From Dehalococcoidia bacterium (GTDB lineage Bacteria > Chloroflexota > Dehalococcoidia > E44-bin15): DNA of 64,000 bases. Position 1 is the first letter of the stretch; every line of letters starts with the position of its first letter. Shown piece after piece: positions 63,004 through 64,000 of the stretch. Position numbers and translations under genes: made by a program. The stretch lies in NCBI GenBank assembly GCA_035528575.1, contig DATKYK010000021.1, positions 1 to 64,000 of the forward strand, in the 5' to 3' direction. Below the pieces are notes generated by a model. It did not search any database, was not told the DNA's origin, and saw only the letters and a list, made by a program, of their open reading frames with translations.

Positions 63004-63894
63004 ATGAAAGAAGGGAAACCGAGTGCAACCGCAGAAGCAAACGCTGCCTTTAGGGCTGCTGAGTCAATGAGACCAGTGGATGAAAGGGTTTGCTATGACC
63101 CTTTTGCAAAGGATTTTCTTGGAACCAAATTCAGTATTATGCGCAAGAGTCGACTACTAACAAAAGTTGCTCTCTGGTATGCTGAACGGGTAATTCCCGG
63201 CGCACCCAGTGGTGTTGTAGCCCGAACCCGATATATCGACGATTACTTGGAGTCGTGTATAGATGACGGGATTGAGCAGTTGGTTATCCTGGGGGCTGGC
63301 TACGATTCCAGAGCCTATAGGGTCGATAAACTAAAAGGAAGGGTCAAGGTCTTTGAAGTGGATCATCCTGATACAATGAGAGCGAAAGTGGAGAAGGTCA
63401 AGAAGATATTCGGGTTCCTTCCGGATGATGTGGTATACGTCCCCATCGATTTAAATAAAAGGAAGCTCAATGAAGGGCTTTTTGAAAGCGGCTACGATGA
63501 GAACCTTAAGACCCTGTTCATCTGGGAAGGCACAACCCCGTACCTATCAGCGGAGGCGGTAGACGAGACTTTAGCCTTTGTATCAAATAACTCCGGCGGA
63601 GGCAGTTCCATTATATTCGACTATGCCTTTCAGTCAGCTCTTGACGGGACTTTGTGCCATGAGGAGGCAAAGAAATGGCGGGCGGCTTTTGAACGAAGAG
63701 GTGAGCCTCCTACATTCGGGATAGAAGGAGAAGCTATTGAAGAATTCCTCTTCAAGAGAGGGTTTTATCAAGTGAAAAATGTCACTACAGAATTTCTTGA
63801 GAGTTCCTATTTCAAAGGAGCAAATCAGGGGAGAAGGGTGACACGCTTAGGCGGAATTGTTCATGCAACGGTTAAGCCCCAAGAACAAACCTAA
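63004..63894 (+). CDS. SAM-dependent methyltransferase, TIGR00027/leucine carboxyl methyltransferase-like
   Basis: 296 residues with EANAAFRAAESMRPVDERVC, RTRYIDDYLESCIDDGIEQL, VILGAGYDSRAYRVD (SAM loop), FEVDHPDTMRAKVEKV and TLFIWEGTTPYLS, diagnostic for this class. Methyl acceptor unknown; members methylate carboxyl or hydroxyl groups. AGAGGAGGG 8 bases before ATG. Only 106 non-coding bases remain after it. Confidence 0.9.
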   Translation: MKEGKPSATAEANAAFRAAESMRPVDERVCYDPFAKDFLGTKFSIMRKSRLLTKVALWYAERVIPGAPSGVVARTRYIDDYLESCIDDGIEQLVILGAGYDSRAYRVDKLKGRVKVFEVDHPDTMRAKVEKVKKIFGFLPDDVVYVPIDLNKRKLNEGLFESGYDENLKTLFIWEGTTPYLSAEAVDETLAFVSNNSGGGSSIIFDYAFQSALDGTLCHEEAKKWRAAFERRGEPPTFGIEGEAIEEFLFKRGFYQVKNVTTEFLESSYFKGANQGRRVTRLGGIVHATVKPQEQT

Positions 63895-64000
63895 CGGATG
63901 CCCCCAGTTTAATTGAGAGGTAGAGGAAGCTCTGCACCGATTGACCACCTAGCGACTATATGTCTATTGTACTTCAATCCGTAGATCGTCATCGAAGATG

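Overview
The window is bacterial chromosome of mid GC with dense operons, several TTG/GTG starts and many decayed mobile sequences. Secreted proteins with Pro-Thr linkers and a C-terminal Cys-Phe-Ile box, paired MaoC/SDR acyl-CoA enzymes and a DUF3795 protein suggest a Chloroflexota (Dehalococcoidia-like) organism. This is inference from gene content; no rRNA or other marker is present.

Layout. 0-6.9 kb is a mosaic accessory region: secreted proteins, a MITE-like element, an unknown gene bounded by 25-bp direct repeats, an IS3 relic, a TIR-domain two-gene operon and a recombinase relic against tRNA-Glu. 6.9-25.2 kb is mostly housekeeping: argC, a zincin, endonuclease III, a histidine phosphatase, a CPA2 antiporter, tldD/pmbA split by a nuclease-like gene, a HEAT protein, GNAT, MaoC/MaoC/SDR, uvrD/pcrA, a second SDR, speE-speD, a transglutaminase/TPR protein and a DoxX/MauE membrane protein.

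25.3-38.4 kb holds two integrative elements in tandem in one tRNA-Phe gene. Element 1 (about 25,355-33,255) carries an integrase, two HTH proteins, a RepA-like ATPase, an iteron/hairpin region and a secreted cargo protein. Element 2 (about 33,256-38,401) carries an Xis-like protein, a second integrase, a methyltransferase and an array of four paralogous small hydrophobic proteins, some preceded by a second conserved mini-ORF. The array has no function I recognise and is the best candidate here for an undescribed system. A decayed third tRNA-Phe fragment at 41.7 kb hints at older insertions.

38.6-44.0 kb: a molybdopterin oxidoreductase, a DUF3795 protein, tRNA-Leu, tRNA-Gln, tRNA-Asn, a nucleoside deoxyribosyltransferase-like protein and GNAT.

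44.3-57.1 kb (minus strand) is a specialised type II fatty-acid/polyketide locus: FabD, Sfp-type PPTase, FabI, FabZ, FabG, two CrtI-like FAD oxidoreductases, two KAS II, two OleA/FabH-like KAS III and an ACP. Its upstream half is a segmental duplication with complementary gene loss. 57.9-62.7 kb adds an OPA-type transporter, an intact nucleotidyltransferase, a paralogue that has lost key residues and gained a C2H2 zinc finger, and a CDP-alcohol phosphatidyltransferase. Together these could make and cap an unusual membrane lipid. A SAM methyltransferase closes the window.
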